This document shows, one piece after another, positions 1-11,100 of a stretch of DNA of 15,852 nucleotides (positions within the stretch are counted from its first letter, which is position 1; each line of letters opens with the position of its first letter). Source of the DNA: Acanthamoeba lenticulata (Eukaryota; Discosea; Longamoebia; Acanthamoebidae); the NCBI GenBank assembly GCA_002179805.1, contig NAVB01004611.1:1-15852 (forward strand). The letters run 5' to 3'. The position numbers and the translations under genes were made by a program. The notes below the pieces were generated by a model. It was not told the origin of the DNA, ran no database searches, and saw nothing but the letters and a program-made list of their open reading frames with translations.

Positions 1-1347
1 AAGGCAGGCGTTCGACGAGGGTGAGCGCGTAGCTGCTGCTGCCCCCGAGCTTCTCACTGACCACCTGCGCTTCTGTGATGGGATTGAAGGTGGCGTCGAG
101 GTAATAGGCCGCTGGCAGCGTTGGGTGGGGCTGCAAGTGGGCCGCAAACGGCTGCTGGTGGCCATCGGTGGTCAGGGCCTCTGACGTGGCGGCCGCGCCG
201 TGGAGAGCGACCGAGTGGGGCACTTGGTGGGATGGGCGGAGAAAGGAGACCAAGCGCGCCCGGCTGAGCTCCTTCTTCTTCTTCACTTCGTTCTCGTAGA
301 GCGCGTTCATGAGGCCTTGGATCTGTGTGAGATCAAAGAAGCTCGAGTCAACAACCAAAAATAAAGAAGACTGAGAAGGGCTATATAGAAGGTGGTGATG
401 GACAAGAGAAGACCTCGGTGCAGGGTGGGGTCACAAAGTAGAGTTTCATGAGCTGGAGCATCTGCGTGCTATCTAGCTGCTGCCTGGACACGCACACGGG
501 TAGAACGTCAGCAAGCGCTTGGCGTTGGCTTGTTCTTAGGTCAAAGAAGAAAAGGAAAAGACAAGAGGGCAATAGATCGTGTGGAGCAAACCGCAGGTGG
601 TAGAGGTGTGCCATAATTTGCTGCTGCCTTTCAGGCGGGCAAAGCGGCATCATCACAAAGAAGTCAGCCGGCTCGAGCTCCTCAAACTTGCGGGACAGCA
701 GCATTTCGATAAGCCTTGGGACGGCCAATGAGACTGATTAGTCGGGGCCCGAAAACGAGTGCAATATTGGTGGTGGTGGGGGGGGGGGAAGAGAGAGGAG
801 ACGTACTTGTCTTGGTGCTGTTGCTGCTCCGCTCCAAGGGAGGACGAGGAGGCTACCCACTTGAGAAGCTCCACCAGTTCAACCTTGGAGAGGCTTGTCA
901 TTCGCCCAAGCAACGCTCTGGGCAGTTATACTATATTGAGCACATAAAATCTCCTTCAATCTATGAGCCCCCGAATGGAGTCATCCAAAGGAGGCGTACC
1001 GTTCGGCATGCTGCACAGGCTTGTTGTTGTTGACATTGGTGGGGCACACACGAAGAAAGAGGGAGAGCTCCTCTGTGTTGAAATCCGCAATGTCACGCGA
1101 CAGCAATACACGTAGCACCTTGTCCTTGTAGGCCTTGACCGTAAGGCCCCCTTGGTTTCACATGCCATTTCATAAAATAAACAATTATTCATGAAGGATA
1201 TTGATCGTGTGGTTTACCATCAATTGAGTAGTGTAGGGGTAGGGGTAACAGGAGTTCATCGAGCAACTGACGAGTTGAAAACGCATTCAGGGTATCACTT
1301 CCCCTCACTTGGGCATCAGGAAGGGGACCCGCTGCCGGCTGCTCCAT
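1..1347 (-). CDS. Helical protein of unknown family, N-terminal part (3' end beyond left edge)
   Basis: I do not recognise the family. Six exons join in phase on the minus strand: 1347-1218, 1150-1000, 917-807, 714-592, 534-435 and 322-1 (open at the edge), giving about 312 residues. The start is the ATG at 1347 (MEQPAAGPLPDAQ), the first in frame before a helical segment with FSTRQLLDELL. Most of the next 150 residues look like amphipathic helices about 30-40 residues apart (KVLRVLLSRDIADFN, VELVELLKWVASS, LIEMLLSRKFEELEP, ADVLPVCVSRQQLD). This resembles a helical-repeat scaffold, possibly of the FASTK or octotricopeptide kind, but no diagnostic motif supports that. The last exon has a lysine-rich stretch (ENEVKKKKELSRARLVSF) and then a His/Pro/Ala-rich low-complexity region. 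No signal peptide or membrane span is seen. The gene diverges from the hydrolase at 1616. Splice junctions are the weakest part: two acceptors end in AAG rather than CAG. Confidence 0.6.
778..788 (+). repeat. G11 homopolymer next to (TGG)n, inside an intron of the left-edge gene
   Basis: Four short GG/TGG units at 769-777 run into eleven consecutive G. On the transcribed (minus) strand this is a C-rich pyrimidine tract just downstream of the third donor site (806), inside the intron 806-715. It could form a G-quadruplex on the plus strand, and it is a likely place for sequencing length errors. Confidence 0.7.
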
Positions 1348-1615
1348 CTCGCGGCTTTATTTTTGCCTTATTGGTGTTTCTCCTCAATTTTTCTTTCTTT
1401 CCGATTGCAAATCGGCAGCACACCAAATCTCGCTGTGGTCTTTGGTAAACTTCAAGACCAAACACACGCGCTCTTCTTGTCCTTCCACAATCTCCTCATG
1501 ACCTGTGGTACGGACCAAGTTTGTGTGGGTTGGCAGCTGCCATCGAGAGAGAGAGAGCAAGACGGAATTTTTCTAGTAGACCTGGCTGCCGTCTATACTG
1601 AAGCACCTCGGCACT
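1348..1615. promoter_or_regulatory. Shared 5' spacer of two divergent genes
   Basis: This 268-bp spacer separates the inferred starts of the minus-strand helical protein (1347) and the plus-strand hydrolase (1616), so both promoters and 5' UTRs must lie here or overlap the genes. It holds an AT-richer patch at about 1359-1405 (TTTATTTTTGCC, CAATTTTTC) and a (GA)n run at 1545-1557. I see no TATA box that I would assign with confidence. The role is inferred from geometry only. Confidence 0.4.
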
Positions 1616-3681
1616 ATGGAGCACCTGCTCACAATCGCCAACCAACAGCAGAACAGGGGCACCAAGAGGCCACTGTTTCCACTGAATTATGTTCGTTTAG
1701 GCAATCACGTGCTGAGGAGAACGCTCGTCATACTGGTCCGGCGAGCAAAGGAAAAAAACAACAACAACAACGGCTCCTCATCCACGTCGACGATCCTGCA
1801 CGACTCTGCCGCGCCGCAGAGCCTGCGTGCTGACCTGGTCTTCCAAATCATTTTCTCTGTCGTACGAAGGCCTGTCCTTGACTCCAATCGCTGGGCTGGG
1901 CGCCATAAGTTGTTCACATTCTTGCTAACCTCTCCTCTGCCTGTAATGCAGCAAGCGCGTCATTATCTGTTCAGTTGGCGCGAGCTGCGCCAGTTCAGAC
2001 CATTGAAACCGAGGCCCTTGACTCACGTCCGCCGGTATCTCCTTTTCTTCTCTCTCTTGCTGCTGCTGTTGCTGCTGCTCTAGGCTGAGTAAGGGAAGCG
2101 CTCATCATCGTGGTGGGATTTTGAACTGGGCGAAAACGGAAACGCAGAACGAAGCTGCTCCTCAAGAATGAGCTCAAGGTCGAGTTCATTTCCTACATAC
2201 AAGAGAACACAACGTCTAGCGTCAGTGATGTCGGCCTAGACATCCCAACCGTCCTTTTCTTGCACGGTGGAGGATTCAGCTTCGGTTCCGTGCGCATCTT
2301 TCGCAGGTAATGGAGCCATGGCGCCCACCCCTGGAGAATGACATGCCAATTCAACTTCCATGTTGCACATTAACACTCTCTTAACATTCTCATATTCCTC
2401 TCTCGTGCAGATGGCTTAGGAACTGCTCTCGCACACTGGATGGAATTCGTTTCTTTGCTGTGGACTATACCCTCTCGCCCGAGGCCGTGTTCCCAGTTTC
2501 TCTGAAGCAAGCTCTGGATGCCTATCTGTGGCTCATCAGTCCCCTTGGAGGCGGTGCGCCCCAAGTTGTTCATGCACGTACCACTATTGCGAGCTCACAG
2601 TTGGTCTGGTGATGTGTGCCATTCAGGAGTTTCTCCACGCAATGTGATTCTTGCTGGTGATAGTGCTGGTGGCAACCTCGCTGTCGCTCTGCTGATGGTG
2701 CTGCGTCAGATCCGCCTCGACCAAGAGATTGCTGTTGCTTCCCGCACGGATCCGGCACTGCTTGCAACAGGCCAGGGGGATGGAGTCTACGAATTGCCAA
2801 CACTGCGCGCAATCAACTATGACACGGGACTGGTCAAGCACCATGTCCTCCCTTTCGCCCTTGACGACGACCAGATTGGCATTTACCCTCCAATGCCTCA
2901 GGCCGTGATGCTGTTTTCTCCCTGGTTCCTATTATTCCGCCCAGCATTCGCACCGCCCACTCGGGTTTTCCTCTTGCCTGACTGGTGCCCATTCCTCCGT
3001 CGGGTCCATCAGGATTGATCTCACGGAGCGAAGCTCTTCCTTCCTTCGCGAGAGCTGGCAGCGCGTGGAGTCCATCCCCTACAATTTCTCCGTGCGGTAG
3101 GTTTCACCTCATGTCCACTTCAAGCGACTTGAAAAGTTGTCCACCCCCACGTGACGAGCTTCGCGCGTCTAACTTGTCTTCATCATCATCATCATCAGGA
3201 TGGCTCTCTCCTACCTTGGCCTTGAGCCTCTCAACACGCCGAGCCTGGATCAGGCGAACAAATACCAGTCCCCAGTCGCGCGGCCCCCACCAGACTTGGT
3301 GTCGTCCCCTTACGTCTCGCCTCTGTACGGCGACATGAAGGGCTTTCCTCCACTTCTCATCAGCGTCGGTACGCGTCATGCAGTGTTCTTCACCCAAGAG
3401 AGTCCCTCAACTCACTCGTATGTTTACGACACACAGGCCAAATCGAGCCCATCGCAGGCGACATTATACAGTTCCATCAAAAGTGCCTGAGCGCTTCGGT
3501 CGAAGCGGAGCTGTTCGTTGGAAGAGGAATGAACCACGACTTCCAGTTCTTCCTCTCCGCCGGCTCCGCTCCAGATCCCGAACTTGGGCGCTACTGGTCA
3601 CTCGCACATGAGTGGGTGAAGCGCCAGCTAGCGCAGAGTGAAAGGACGAGTGTGTGCGCTGCTTCGAATGAGGCATCTTAG
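1616..3681 (+). CDS. Alpha/beta hydrolase, hormone-sensitive-lipase (abhydrolase_3) type
   Basis: Predicted serine carboxylesterase or lipase, substrate unknown. Exons 1616-1908, 1956-2034, 2155-2306, 2411-2577, 2627-2924, 3013-3096, 3199-3368 and 3437-3681 join in phase to about 495 residues. Seen motifs: the oxyanion-hole HGGGF at 161-165; the VDYTLSPEAVFP strand/loop that follows it in this family; the nucleophile elbow GDSAGG with Ser243; an SPWIDLT segment near 328; the SPYVSPLYGDMKGFPPLLISVG block; Asp423 in IEPIAGD; and His448 in GMNHDF. The triad is therefore Ser243-Asp423-His448. About 160 residues precede HGGG, including an Asn run (1756-1772) and a hydrophobic stretch (LVFQIIFSVV). 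Such extensions can act as a cap or membrane contact, but nothing proves this. About 80 residues separate GDSAGG from SPW, longer than usual. Start and first two junctions (donor 1909, acceptors 1955 and 2154) are uncertain; from 2155 on the model is firm. A CAT repeat abuts the acceptor at 3198. Convergent with the gene at 3885. Confidence 0.88.
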
Positions 3682-3884
3682 GATAGTTGACAACTTTTCC
3701 TTCTTTTTTGTTTCCGGCCGGCTTTGGCCTTTCTTCTCAACTAGGGGTTGTCTTCGTCAGTCCAACCCCAGCACTCGCTTCAAGTCATCTCGTTGCTGAT
3801 ACCCAGCAAAGGGGAGAGGAGGAGTCCTCCCATCCCTCCACGCAGCATCGCACCTGTTGTAAAGAAAGGAAAGAAAGAAGCTTA

Positions 3885-6800
3885 TCACATGAATCTCCAG
3901 CACTTAGCAGCAGCAAAAGAAGAAGAAGAAGAGCCATACAAGGCCACGGCACGCAGAGTGCGACGTAGTTCTTCGTCCCACTCACTGGGATTCTGGCCAT
4001 TCTGCGCGCTCTCGCAGTTGGTGCAACGGAACAGCTTAAACAGGAGATAGCCTGGCTCGTCTCCCGGGCCGAGTCTGGCCACCGCGGCCTCGAGCCCGCG
4101 CTTGACCGCCAGCGCCGTTTCAGAACCGAGAAGCTTGAGCAGCACGATGTGGATGAAGCTGACGTGATCCAAGGTGAGGAGGGGCTCTAGGTCCAAGAGC
4201 CATCTAGGGTCCGGCTTGGCAAGGTTGGCGATGACCACTTGCTGGAGACTCGGCAGAAAGCGAGTCAGCCCGAGTTCTCGCTCCAGTTCCACGTTCGCCG
4301 TCTGCGCCTTTGTCAAGAGTAACTCGTCGTCCCTGGAATTGAAGTTCGTCCTCACTTCTCCTTCGTCGCGTCGAAATTGGACAACGCCGCGCAGGCGACA
4401 GAGCAGCCGGCACAGCCCAACCGCCGCAGCTTGCTGCAGCGCGCGCGCGCGCGTGCAAGGCGTCAGAAGAAGAAGAAGGAAGCCCCGTTGCCAAACGAAA
4501 AATGAGTGCGATCGCACCTGCAGGTAGCGGAAGTCGGCCGGATCGTTGTGTAGGACGGCGATCTTGTCGGCCACCAGCGCCTGGAGTTCCTCCGGCAGGA
4601 CATCGTACGTCTGCTCTTTCCGTCCCTCTGCCTCGACTTGAGCCAGTCTTGTCGCCGCAAGGTCACGCAGCGGAGCCACCTCACCTGTAATGTTGTGCCC
4701 GACAGTCAGTCCAATGTTTTGGAAAGGCGTCTTGACCAGTCGTGTACCGGGGGGCAGTGGCAGGAACGAGCAAAGGATCTGGACGATTCGCTTGGTGCAA
4801 GCCAAGTCACAATCGGTGCTGGCCGTGAGATGATCAACTGGGGCGAGCACCGCTAGAGCCGAAAGGGCACTCGCGCGGACAGACAACTCCTCTGGCTGTG
4901 GGTGCCGTCGGCTAAAGACCGTCTCCACCAGCGGCAGGTGGGCCTGCCAGCGTTGAGGTCGCGACTACAGCCAGCCGCCCCATTGTGTTCCGTGTCAGAG
5001 AACATTTGCGTCACATGGCCTACGGCGGAGGCGGGCACGTACGGCAAGCAGGCAGAGGACTTCGCGCTTGGTCCTTGCGTCGCCGCTGGTGAGCAGCTCG
5101 ATAAAGGTTGGCATGCTGGCCACCTGTGTGTGTTGATGGAAAAAAGACAACTTGTGAATGGTGGACAGGAGCCACACCTACCATACACACACACACAAAC
5201 ACTGACAACATTCGCGTACGATGATGGCCTCGATTTCGTGCTTCCTGTGTTGGCGGTTGGCCAGCTCCTCTTCGCTGATGCCGGCGGGGTATTCGTCAAA
5301 ACCAGGGTCCTTTCCTGCCACGAGTGCTGTCGCTTTACGACAGCCGCTCACCACCTGACGACAGGAGGTGGTCAAGATGTGAGAATGTCGAGAGTTCAGG
5401 CAACCGTAAAGAGAGTGGTCAGGGACTGGTGTGATTGTGTGTGTGTGTGTGTGTACATACGCGGACGAGCAGATGCTTGTCTGGCACGGAGGGGAACTCA
5501 AGAAGCCGCACAAGCCACTTGACCACACTGGGTCCAGCCTCTGTTGGGACTGTGACCTCCCATGTCAACGCCTCCGCGTTATTGATCCGAAACTCAGGTT
5601 CTTCGTTTGTCAGTCCTCGAATGCGCTCGGGGACGTGTGCATCTGATGGTAAGGACCATGAAGGAAAGGTAGTTGACATGTCATTGAATGCAGAATTTGT
5701 GTGCCAGGGGGATGGTAGGGAGCCATGTGCTGGAGCGTACCGGCCATGCGGCCTTGCGAGGCATGCATAGATGCCCAGGGCTCTGCGTAAAGCTCCGCCC
5801 AGTTCACAAACCTGCACAGGTGTGTTGGTGGTGCAGGTGACAGCCAATACCAATTGGACACGACACGCCCCGATAAACGAACCATTTCCGTCCAATCAGG
5901 TGAGTTGCCACGGAAGCGGTGAGGAACTGCCTCAAGCCGTCTGAACTCTGTGGCAGGTTCAATCGCTGGAGCTCGCCCACCAAAGTGGTGGGCACCATTT
6001 GCATGGAATGCGCTGTTGCGGTTGTTTCCGCTGTGGTTGAAGTGGAGTCTGTCCCGGAGGACCAGACGTGCGCCAGGCCGGGCTCGAGAACCAGCCACAA
6101 CAGCTTCACTGCCTGGTCGGGCAGATCCGTGTGCAGGGTCCCGTCTGGCAGAGGCTTGGGCATGGCCAGCCGCAGCGCAAGGCACAAGGACGGCTGAATC
6201 ACGTCTGAGCTTGCTCTGGGCTTGACCGCCTCCAAGCCGAGCCGAGCTGCAAGGCGGGGCAATGCGTGTTGGAAAGCCCAATCCTGGTCCAGATCGCCAA
6301 ATACGGCGCGCATCATCTGTGGCGGCATGGTGTGGGACAATCATGAGAACGCGCGCTTCTATATGTGGCGTGTGGTCATACGCACATGCGCAAATGTGAG
6401 CGTGTTTGGTTCACGAACGCGAACTTGCAGCGGGCGAACTGGCAAAGGAAGCAACCAATTCGGCACCGTTCGTGGCCGCTCCTGGACCAGGAAGTCAGCC
6501 AGTTGCTCGGATGCATGGGCCATCAGTTCGGGCGGCAGCAGCTGCTCGACCAGGCTGTAGCTGGAGCACGACAGGTTGATCGGTCGCACAGCATCACCTC
6601 CTGGAGGATGTAAATCATCGAAGAATCAAAAGCAATCATCAAGGCCAGGTACGCACCAGGTATGGCAGACCAAGCTGCGACGACTGCGGGTTCATCGAAT
6701 AGGACGTCAAGGGCGTGCTCAATGGCGGCCATTGGCGGCTCGGTCAAGGTGTGGAGAGCTGCAAAGGCCAGCGCGGCCTTGGTCAGCGGCCCGGCAGTCA

Positions 6801-7971
6801 GAGCCGCGTGGTCGTCACTGCTGCTGTCCCCTTCACCATCATCGATCTTCGCGTCGGCCTCTTCATGTCCGGATTCTGCACGGGAAGTAGAAATGAGACA
6901 CAGCCAGCCAACTGGCCCGTCGTGCACGGGAGGGAGAAGGCTAACTGAGGTAAACGCCAGCGCGGAAGACGCCGCCCCACATGCGGGTCAACAGTTTCAT
7001 GACGCCCAACAGCTTGGCATCGTTGCCAACTTTGCATCTGCCCCCAAAACCCACACAGGAAGAGATCACCACCACCGTTATGGTCCCTCCCGCTCCCAGA
7101 GAGGGAGATAGCCGAAGGAGACGACGAACTGAAACTGTCCAACAAGAGCAAAGACGGCGCAGGCGCGAAGCTTGTCTTGGGTCTCGTGCCGAATGAGGCC
7201 CATCAGGAACGGGAAGATTTGCAGGACATCAGGCCCCGCTGCGTTGGGGGCCAGGTACTCGAGCAGGGCGAACTTCACTTCCATCGGTGTGTGCTCGCTC
7301 TTCTGCTCTCCCACCCCAACGCGTTCAACATGTTGCAATTCAGCATTGACGCCCGATACGGCGTCGTGGTGGGCAGCATGGTACGATGAGAGCGAAAATG
7401 CGTGGAGCCCACACGGACAAGTGGAGCTGGATGTGGCCGTGCCACATCAGGTGCACGATCTGGACCTCGCGGGTCACCGGCAAGGTCGGGGTCTCACCTT
7501 TTTCCCGCGCTTCAGCCTAGGCTCTCCGCCCCCCAGAGCATCACAACACGCACACGGAGCTCCTGTGAGTCACTGCCTCACAGGCAACATTTATCGGGTC
7601 AATAAAGAGAACCTGTCGGAGAAGAGCAGCGAGTAGGTAGTGCGTCGGCTTGACTTGCTGGGCAAATGGGTTCAAGGCCCAGCTGAGAAGAAGGCACGCG
7701 TGTGCGCGGTCGGCCCGCTGGACGGCCTCTTGCGTGTGCCCGTCATCCGCCACCATGTCGCCCACCCACCCTGGGGGGTGGTGTGTCCACCAAGCGGTGG
7801 CCGGAGTTAGCCCACAAGAGGTTGTTGGGGCGGAGGAGGTGAGCACGTACGACTGAAGAGAGTGCGTAGCGTCTTGTCCTTCTCGCTTTCGTTGGGCGGA
7901 AAGGAGGCTGGATCGTCTGGGTAGCGCGGCAGCGGCCCTGCCTGCTCTGTTTTCCAGGTATGGGGCATCAT
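3885..7971 (-). CDS. Large HEAT-like helical-repeat protein, orphan
   Basis: I cannot name the family. Fourteen exons join in phase: 7971-7851, 7728-7613, 7516-7415, 7302-7136, 7037-6946, 6875-6657, 6600-6467, 6316-5883, 5811-5741, 5642-5461, 5354-5220, 5123-5043, 4943-4518 and 4433-3885, giving about 942 residues. The start is the first of two adjacent ATGs (MMPHTWKTEQ). Sequence character is alpha-solenoid: repeated pairs of leucine/alanine-rich helices such as VKFALLEYLAPNAAG, LQIFPFLMGLIRHETQDKLR, MPTFIELLTSGDARTKREVL and SVRASALSALAVLAPVDH. An acidic linker (about residues 200-225, with DDGEGDSSSDD) interrupts the first third. The C terminus has a CTNC pair, a serine run coded by the GAA/GAG repeat at 3916-3932, and no membrane span. 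A scaffold or adaptor role is inferred from the fold only. Least certain are the donors at 6466 and 7135 and the acceptor at 7303. It ends 203 bp from the hydrolase stop and starts 165 bp downstream of the next gene on the same strand. Confidence 0.75.
4439..4453 (+). repeat. (GC)n dinucleotide run in an intron
   Basis: Alternating G and C over about 15 nt lies within the intron 4517-4434 of the HEAT-like gene, a few bases from its acceptor. Alternating purine-pyrimidine DNA of this kind can adopt the Z form. Confidence 0.7.
5185..5197 (+). repeat. (AC)n microsatellite in an intron
   Basis: Six AC units sit in the intron 5219-5124 of the HEAT-like gene, followed by a few degenerate units. 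Confidence 0.7.
5437..5454 (+). repeat. (GT)9 microsatellite in an intron
   Basis: Nine uninterrupted GT units lie just inside the donor of the intron 5460-5355 of the HEAT-like gene. On the coding strand they read as a CA run directly after the GTATGT donor. Confidence 0.8.
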
Positions 7972-8135
7972 TGTCGCTTCTTCTTCTTCTTGTTATCTCC
8001 ACAAGGTCGCAACCTTTTTCCTCTTGGCCCCAGAGTTTCTTCTTGGTGCGCCGAGCTCTTCAGTTCATTTTATTTCCTGGCGGCCAGTCGGGTGCAAGCG
8101 TGACGACGCGGGGAGGATTATCTTTCCTCTTCACG

Positions 8136-11100
8136 TTAAGAAGCGTGTGCGTAGGAGGCGCACTCGCCCTTTCCGCGCAGAACGACGCAGCTCTCGCCGC
8201 CGGTGCTCTCCCACTGCCGATGCTGCGCGGCGTTGAAGGCAAACCGCTCCTTTTCGATCCGCACCCAGTGGCCGTCGGGCCCACTGGCCTCGAGCGCCAC
8301 GTAGTGCGCGAGGCATCGCTTCTCGTGGATGAAGCCGTTCAGCTTGTCCAGCTTGCTCTCCACGCCCATGCAGTCCACTTGCCCATCGGCCGCGATGTAG
8401 GTGATCTGGAGCGGGTAGAGGATCTGCGGCAGCGAGTTGGAGCCCTTCTTGGACTTCATCTCCTCGCCGATGTGGATCACAAAGTCGCCCACCTCGCGCA
8501 AAATTGTCGGCTCCTCCCTGGCCGGGTTGATCAGCATCGGGATGAAACTCTGCGTACCGGGGCCGTATATGGCTCGTGTGAACAATCAACAACAGAACAC
8601 AATCGTTGGGGCGGGGTACGCGCGAGGTAAAACCTTTTCTCCCTGCTGCCAGAGGTACTGTTTCTTCTTCTTGGCCAGCTTGATGGCCAACACGAACCAC
8701 TCGCCCAGCGTGTTGTAGAACTCCTCGTAGCTGATGTCTATGTGTGCATAAAACGCTCATCAGGTCAACGGCCGCCTTGGGCTGCTTCATCATGATCATC
8801 GTCATAATCATGGTGTGATCGACGGGGCGTGTGTACGGTTCTTCTTGGGCAGTTTGGTCTGGTAATATCGCTTCGCCGAGGGCCGCATGCCGTGCTCCAG
8901 ATGATGTCGGTGGTACTCGTCCAGCTTGCCCAGCATGTCCTCCACCCCGATCGCGTCCTGCAAGCAAGCAATCACATACATCATAACACAAAGAGATGAG
9001 CTCCACCGGGCCGAGCCGGGGCCTGCCCAAAAGGATCGGAACCCACAACATACCCGCTCGTGGGCTGGATACCAGATGAGCCGACAAGAGGCACGCGTGA
9101 TGGCCTTGCTGTGCGTGTACGTCACCATCGGCGCGACCTTGATGTCCCAACCCAACGATATGTGAGCAAGATGTGAGGGCTGGAGCACTCCGGTTTCACG
9201 TAGAGAGTGGCTGCGCGAGAGTACCCGAGTGACGGCGTGGCCGCCGATGACTACCGTGATGACCAGCTCCAGCAGCGTCAGATTGGACAACCGCCTGCCC
9301 CATTACCATCCACCAAGGCGCCGAGTCACAACACATGCGCGCATAGGGAGGGCTTCGGGGTGTCATCTGATAGTCGTGGGACGTACCGATCTTTGATGCA
9401 CTGCTTGAAGAGCACTTCGTATTCGTCCCGGGTCTCGGTCTGGTGCTTGAGGACCAGCAACGCCGAGTTGTTGATGCTGCTCTTCTTCGTGGCGCTGCCA
9501 TTGGTGGCGCTGGTTTCCTCTCCGCTCTCGGGACCTCCTGCCAGCTCGGTCTCGCCAGTTGTCATGTCGGAACTGGGACCAGAGCCGGAGCCAGGACTCG
9601 GCTTCAGGTGACATGTTGCCCGCTTGCTTAGCAGCGGCTGCAGTCTGCCGGCCGACAACCAACAAATAAAAAATCAATAACAAACAAGGGCTGACGGGCA
9701 TCAGGCTGGGGCGGGTAGCGCCCGTACTTGGTTGGCACAAAGACGCGCGCCGTGACGTCACACTTGTTCTTGGACTGGCCCCAGTAGACCACCTGATCCT
9801 GCAGCGCCACCGAGCTGCGCACACGCACACACATCACAGCGCGCAGACGACAGGTGGCCGTTTAGCAGCTGCGCACGTGTCTCCATCTTGTGCTGTGGCC
9901 AGATTTACATTTGGGCGCAGAGGGCCAGCAGAGACTCGTCCATGACGAGCGGCGCGGTAGGAAGAGTTGGCGAAGAAGCAACGCTCGACGTCGATGAAAG
10001 AGGAGGAGCAGGGGCAACAACAGGCCTAAACTCAGGAGCGAGCGCGGGCCCTGCTGGTCCGTCACCACAGTCAGTGACCGGCGGCGGCTGCGTTCTGGTT
10101 GGGCGGCGTCGACGCACCGTTGGGCTTGCCGGCCTTGCGGGGCGACTTGGCGGCCTTCTCCGTCGTGGCCAGCCTCTTGGCCATGGGCGACGACGAGGAG
10201 GGCGACTGGCGTCCTCGCTTGGTGCCGCCCTTCTCGGCCTCGGGCCCGCGGCCCGCAGGCAACAGCAGCAGAGGCGACGGTGACGACGATGGCGATGTTG
10301 AAGCGGCCGAGGCCGCGGCCACCTGAGGGTTGCTTGGGCGAAGCAGGTGCATCGGGATGGAAGGGAGCAGCGAGACGGAGGTGGGGCTTGTGGTGGTAGT
10401 AGTTGTTGTTGTTGGTGATGGTGAAGATGATGGCGATGCGGGGAGCAGCCGCTTGCCGCGCGGCGTCAGAACCGGCAGCCCGCCCATGAACCCGTTGGGC
10501 GAGGTCGGGGGACCCAGCATGTACAGCAGCTGTGACGGCGCTCGCCCCTGGTGAGGAACGGCGAGCGTGGCAGACGGAGTCGCCGCCGTGGCGACGGGTA
10601 TGAGCCGAGGGACTGTGGCCATCGACGATGGCGGCGGCTGTGGGGCGGGCGGGTGGTGGTAGATGGGCGGCGGTGGGTAGTGGTGCGCCAGAAAGGGCGA
10701 AGGAGTCGTGGGCGAGGGCGCGGAACCCGCAGGCGAAGTTGGCAGTTGTGTTGCTGCAGCCGGCGTGGCTGGGTCGAAGCAGGGCTGAGGCGGCGGATTG
10801 GCTGCGCCGATTGCGCCACCTTCACCAAGAACAACCGAGCCCCCTTTGAAGATAGTTGGGGTAGAAGAGGAGGAAGCTGCGGTGCGGTGTGATTTCGCTG
10901 ACGAGGCCAGGCTGGCCCCATTGTCGATAATAATCAGGCCCGCCTGAAGATCTTCGTTCTCATAGTCTCCGTCTTCACCTCCACTCGCTTCGTCATCGTC
11001 ACCGCCCATTGCAATTGTTGTCCTTCTCGCCTTTTTCAGGGGCCGCTGGAGCAAGTCATCTTGTTCGCCGGCAACGTACACAGTTGACCCAAACGTTTTC

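Noticed and set aside
5610..6344. A 244-codon minus-strand open frame
   Set aside because: Mostly a shifted frame of the long exon 6316-5883 of the HEAT-like gene; only its last part coincides with a real exon (5811-5741).
8821..9070. A p53-like resemblance of the WYPAHER segment
   Set aside because: Only a few residues match and none of the surrounding zinc-binding or DNA-contact pattern is present.
8131..9150. A 339-codon minus-strand open frame in the nuclear-protein gene
   Set aside because: It is in the wrong frame for most exons and reads through introns; the spliced chain gives better, continuous protein sequence.
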